DNA of 8,969 nt, from NCBI GenBank assembly GCA_013695395.1, contig JACDAP010000176.1, positions 1 to 8,969 on the forward strand, given 5' to 3'. Below, piece by piece: positions 6,527 through 8,969 of the stretch. Numbering within the stretch: the first letter of the stretch is position 1; the number at the start of each line of letters is the position of its first letter. This stretch comes from Solirubrobacterales bacterium. Lineage in GTDB: Bacteria; Actinomycetota; Thermoleophilia; Solirubrobacterales; Solirubrobacteraceae. Both the position numbers and the translations under genes were made by a program. The notes under the pieces are model-generated. The model was not told the DNA's origin, did no database searches, and was given only the letters and a program-made list of their open reading frames with translations.

Positions 6527-6895
6527 ATGGCCCCGGACCGCCCCCGCTCGAACCGCCGCGACCCCGCCGCGCAGCGTCGCCGCTCCCGCGCCGTGGGAGC
6601 CGTCGGTGTGGTCGTCGCGGCGGCGCTTCCGGTCCTCCTCTGGCACGACGTGATCACCGACGTCGCCTCGGTGACGGCCTTGGACGCCGGGATCCTGGTC
6701 GGCTGGGCACCGTGGCTGCTGATGCTCCTCGGGCTCCTCTGCGTGGTCCCGATCACGGTGGAGGCCGTGCGCAGTCGCGGCGGCCGCTTCCACCGCCCGG
6801 GCAGCGAGGCCTGGGTCGGCTGGGGCGTCTCGCTCTACCTCCTCGGCTTCGCCCTGGCCACCCAGGTGGCGCAGCTTCACGACCTGCACAGCTGA
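6527..6895 (+). CDS. Small hypothetical membrane protein with three predicted helices
   Basis: This is a 122-residue protein that I cannot assign to a family. A basic, Arg-rich N-terminus (residues 1-21, RPRSNRR and QRRRSR) precedes three hydrophobic segments at about 22-43, 53-80 and 94-114, with a charged loop (VRSRGGRFHRPGSE, 81-94) between the second and third. By the positive-inside rule the N-terminus and this loop are probably cytoplasmic. It lies 12 bp after the preceding aminotransferase stop and so may share its transcript. The ATG at 6527 is chosen, but an in-frame GTG at 6521 would add two residues, and neither has a well-placed Shine-Dalgarno sequence. Codon composition resembles the neighbours and the antisense frame has no better candidate. 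A tandem decamer starts at its stop codon. Function is unknown; a link to argH or to the aminotransferase is guesswork. Confidence 0.75.
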   Translation: MAPDRPRSNRRDPAAQRRRSRAVGAVGVVVAAALPVLLWHDVITDVASVTALDAGILVGWAPWLLMLLGLLCVVPITVEAVRSRGGRFHRPGSEAWVGWGVSLYLLGFALATQVAQLHDLHS

Positions 6896-6910
6896 GCCTG
6901 GCTGAGCCCG
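6891..6910 (+). repeat. Imperfect tandem decamer at the end of the small membrane-protein gene
   Basis: GCTGAGCCTG (6891-6900) is followed directly by GCTGAGCCCG (6901-6910), nine of ten bases identical. The first copy contains the TGA stop at 6893-6895. Bases 6891-6907 also form an interrupted palindrome around T6899 (7 of 8 pairs). The 14-mer CTGAGCCTGGCTGA from this unit recurs at 8954-8967, again starting on a stop codon. It could be a protein-binding site or chance in GC-rich DNA. Confidence 0.45.
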
Positions 6911-6912
6911 CC

Positions 6913-6932
6913 GCGGTCGCGCCCTCGACCGC
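6913..6932 (+). terminator. GC-rich hairpin between the small membrane-protein gene and argH
   Basis: GCGGTCG (6913-6919) and CGACCGC (6926-6932) form a perfect 7-bp stem with a 6-nt loop. No T tract follows, so it is not a classical intrinsic terminator, but U-less hairpins are proposed to act as terminators or mRNA stabilisers in high-GC actinobacteria. It sits in the only gap longer than 15 bp on this side of the window and may separate the cimA transcript from argH-mpg. Confidence 0.3.
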
Positions 6933-6963
6933 ACCCGTGCCCGCCTGCTTGACTGCGGCGCCC

Positions 6964-8325
6964 ATGTCACGCTTCGCCGAACCCCAGGCCGCCGCCTTCC
7001 AGGCGCTCAACTCATCGGTCGCCTTCGACCAGCGCCTCTGGCCTCAGGATCTGGCCGGCTCACGCGCCCACGCCACGATGCTCGCGGCCCGAGGCATCAT
7101 CACCGACGACGAGCGCGACTCGCTCCTGCACGGACTCGCAACGGTGGAGGAGGAGCTGCGCGAGAAGCGCTTCGCGTTCCTGCCCGACGACGAGGACGTC
7201 CACATGGCGATCGAGCGACGCCTCACCGCCCTGATCGGGTCGGTCGGCGGCAAGCTCCACACCGCCCGTTCACGCAACGATCAGGTCGCCACCGACGTCG
7301 CGCTCTTCTGCAAGGAGACCGCGACTCGTCTGTGCGCCCAGGTGACCGAGCTGATGGGCACGCTGGTGGCGCTCGCCGAGGCGCACCTCGACGCCCCGCT
7401 GCCCGGCTACACGCACCTCCAGCGGGCTCAGCCGATCTACCTCTCCCACCACCTGCTCGCCTACGTCTGGATGCTCGACCGCGATCGCCAGCGGCTGGCC
7501 TTCGCGACGCAACAGGCCGACCGGCTCCCGCTCGGCGCGGGTGCTCTGGCGGGCGTCAACTTCGACACCGATCGCCGGATGGTCGCAGCCGATCTCGGCT
7601 TCGCCGGGGTGATGCCGAACTCCGTCGACGCGGTTTCCAACCGGGACTTCGTGCTCGACCTCCTGCACGCGTGCGCCACCTGCGCCACCCATCTGAGCCG
7701 GCTGGGCTCCGAGCTCGTCATCTGGTCCTCCCAGGAGTTCGGCTTCGTGACCCTGGCCGACCGCTGGACGTCGGGCTCGTCGATCATGCCGCAGAAGAAG
7801 AACCCCGACGCGGCCGAACTCCTGCGCGGCAAGGCGCCCCGGGTGGTCGCCCACGCAGCGGCGCTCCACGGCGTCCTCCACGCGCTCCCGCTGACCTACA
7901 ACAAGGACATGCAGGAGGACAAGGAGCACCTCTTCGACGCGGTCGACACCCTGGCGCTCTGCCTGGCCGCCGCGCAGGGCATGCTCGATGGCGCCCGCTT
8001 CGACCGTGAGCGCATGGCCGCCGCGGCCTCCGACGACCTCATCGCCGCGACCGACCTCGCCGACCTGCTCGTCACCCGAGGTGTCCCGTTCCGTGAGTGC
8101 CACGGCATCGTCGCCGGCCTCGTCCGGACCGCCGTGGAGTCGGGCCGCGGCCTCGGTGAGCTCTCCGACGCGGAGCTGCGCGCGCAGTCCGAGCACCTGG
8201 ACGCGAGCGTCCGGACCGTCTTCGAGCAGTCCTCGTGGCTCGAGAGCAAGCGGTCGGAGGGCGGGACCGCGCTGCCGCGTGTGCGTGAGCAGCTGGTGCT
8301 GGCCCAGGCCCTGCTGGACGCCTGA
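6964..8325 (+). CDS. argH: Argininosuccinate lyase
   Basis: ArgH splits argininosuccinate into arginine and fumarate, the last step of arginine synthesis, as a cytoplasmic homotetramer. The 453 residues fit the family. Landmarks are SRF at 2-4 (the remnant of the usual WGGRF start, so the N-terminus is a few residues short), DEDVHMAIE (76-84), TARSRNDQVATD (100-111), the catalytic histidine region GYTHLQRAQP (148-157, H151), the fumarase/aspartase superfamily signature GSSIMPQKKNPD (271-282) with its catalytic serine loop, and YNKDMQEDKE, shared with lyases of this group. The YNKDMQEDK and SRNDQ motifs identify ArgH rather than adenylosuccinate lyase or fumarase. The ATG at 6964 matches the family start; no good ribosome site is seen in the preceding GC-rich 68 bp, and a TTGACT at 6949-6954 is at best a poor -10. 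No other arg gene is in the window. mpg follows after 8 bp. Confidence 0.97.
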   Translation: MSRFAEPQAAAFQALNSSVAFDQRLWPQDLAGSRAHATMLAARGIITDDERDSLLHGLATVEEELREKRFAFLPDDEDVHMAIERRLTALIGSVGGKLHTARSRNDQVATDVALFCKETATRLCAQVTELMGTLVALAEAHLDAPLPGYTHLQRAQPIYLSHHLLAYVWMLDRDRQRLAFATQQADRLPLGAGALAGVNFDTDRRMVAADLGFAGVMPNSVDAVSNRDFVLDLLHACATCATHLSRLGSELVIWSSQEFGFVTLADRWTSGSSIMPQKKNPDAAELLRGKAPRVVAHAAALHGVLHALPLTYNKDMQEDKEHLFDAVDTLALCLAAAQGMLDGARFDRERMAAAASDDLIAATDLADLLVTRGVPFRECHGIVAGLVRTAVESGRGLGELSDAELRAQSEHLDASVRTVFEQSSWLESKRSEGGTALPRVREQLVLAQALLDA

Positions 8326-8327
8326 GG
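8324..8327 (+). promoter_or_regulatory. Ribosome binding site of the mpg gene (GAGG)
   Basis: GAGG overlaps the argH TGA stop and lies 6 nt before a GTG at 8334. It supports that GTG as the start of the glycosylase gene and suggests that argH and mpg share a transcript. Confidence 0.6.
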
Positions 8328-8333
8328 CCGCCG

Positions 8334-8957
8334 GTGGCACCGCCAGGCACGCCGCTCGGCGTGGAGTTCTACGACCGGCCGGTGGTCGAGGTCGCCCGCG
8401 ACATGGTCGGCTGCGTGCTCGTCCACGGGACGGGTGCCGGACGGATCGTGGAAACGGAGGCCTACCACCACACCGAGGCGGCCTGCCACGCCTACGTCGG
8501 CAAGACGGCCCGAACCTCCGTGCTCTTCGCCGCTCCGGGAACGGCCTACGTCTACCGCTCCTACGGCATCCACGCTCTCGTCAACGCGGTCTGCGAGGGG
8601 CACGACGTCGGCGCCGCGGTTCTGATCCGGGCGCTCGAGCCGCTCTACGGCCTCGAGGCGATGCGCGAGCGCCGCGGGCAGCAGGACGTCGAGGCGCTCT
8701 GCTCCGGGCCCGGGAAGCTCACCCAGGCGCTCTGCGTCGGCCTCGGGCTGAACGCGGGCTCGCTCGTCGCGGGTCCGCTCCGCGTGCTTCCTCCCGACGT
8801 CCCGCCGCCGGCGCTCGTCGCCTCCGAGCGGATCGGGATCACCAAGGCGGTGGAGCTCCCCTGGCGCTTCAGCGCACTGGGCAGCCGCTTCGTCTCCCGG
8901 CCGTGGCCGGTGGGCCTCGGAGCGCCACGTAGGGCGCGCCCCGGCGGCGCCGCCTGA
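8334..8957 (+). CDS. mpg: 3-methyladenine DNA glycosylase (AAG/MPG family)
   Basis: This base-excision repair enzyme of the mammalian-type AAG family flips out and removes alkylated purines such as 3-methyladenine. The 207 residues match the usual 190-210. Seen are EFYDRPVVEVARDMVG (11-26), IVETEAYH (38-45) with catalytic general base E42 and stacking Y44, H52 in ACHAYVG, YVYRSYGIHALVN (72-84), AAVLIRALEP (94-103), GPGKLTQAL (125-133), and RIGI (166-169) followed by PWRF (176-179). The catalytic pocket is complete, but the loop between E42 and H52 is one residue shorter than in human AAG. The usual MFGPPG reads LFAAPG here, and the last 20 residues form a Pro/Arg/Gly-rich tail beyond the fold. 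The GTG start is supported by GAGG 6 nt upstream. The gene is 8 bp after argH, probably co-transcribed; no functional link to arginine synthesis is known. Confidence 0.94.
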   Translation: MAPPGTPLGVEFYDRPVVEVARDMVGCVLVHGTGAGRIVETEAYHHTEAACHAYVGKTARTSVLFAAPGTAYVYRSYGIHALVNAVCEGHDVGAAVLIRALEPLYGLEAMRERRGQQDVEALCSGPGKLTQALCVGLGLNAGSLVAGPLRVLPPDVPPPALVASERIGITKAVELPWRFSALGSRFVSRPWPVGLGAPRRARPGGAA

Positions 8958-8969
8958 GCCTGGCTGAAC

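Noticed and set aside
6949..6954. TTGACT before argH as a -35 or -10 promoter element
   Set aside because: As a -35 it would place the start well inside argH. As a -10 it lacks the A at position 2 and sits at a poor distance, so it is not listed as a feature.
7270..8340. 356-codon minus-strand open frame opposite argH
   Set aside because: Same shadow pattern: biased composition and no motifs. argH on the other strand has all its signatures.

Overview
The window is very GC-rich, tightly packed bacterial DNA with no RNA gene, mobile element or CRISPR array that I can see. The base composition, the TANNNT-type -10 elements, the possible leaderless starts and the style of the protein sequences (citramalate synthase, branched-chain aminotransferase, the 'ETEAYHH..ACHAYVG' type of 3-methyladenine glycosylase) suggest a high-GC actinobacterium, perhaps of the Thermoleophilia/Solirubrobacterales kind. 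That placement is inference; there is no rRNA or other decisive marker.

Layout. A 42-bp divergent intergenic region (1809-1850) splits the window. To the left, on the minus strand, lie a polytopic membrane protein of unknown function (1808-684) and a metallo-beta-lactamase-fold hydrolase (687-1, cut by the window edge). They overlap by an ATGA junction, so they are probably one translationally coupled transcript.

To the right, on the plus strand, runs a seven-gene array: leuB (3-isopropylmalate dehydrogenase), ilvE (branched-chain aminotransferase), cimA ((R)-citramalate synthase), a DegT/DnrJ/EryC1/StrS-family PLP aminotransferase, a small three-helix membrane protein, argH (argininosuccinate lyase) and an Mpg/AAG-family DNA glycosylase. 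The first four are separated by 10 bp, an ATGA overlap and a GTGA overlap, so they almost certainly form one operon. The only sizeable gap on this side is the 68 bp before argH, which holds a tandem decamer and a GC-rich hairpin.

How the genes work together. CimA condenses pyruvate and acetyl-CoA to citramalate. LeuCD (not in the window) isomerises it, and LeuB can oxidise the resulting 3-methylmalate to 2-oxobutyrate, the isoleucine precursor. IlvE carries out the final transamination to Ile, Leu or Val. leuB-ilvE-cimA is therefore a compact module for threonine-independent isoleucine synthesis plus leucine synthesis. The DegT-type aminotransferase and the small membrane protein have no obvious job in this pathway and are the main puzzles. 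argH (last step of arginine synthesis) and mpg appear to be a second block, possibly with its own expression.

I found no convincing undescribed multi-gene system such as a defence island, secretion locus or mobile element. The best leads are the unknown membrane protein/MBL pair, the nucleotide-sugar-type aminotransferase locked into an isoleucine operon, and the very short divergent promoter region.
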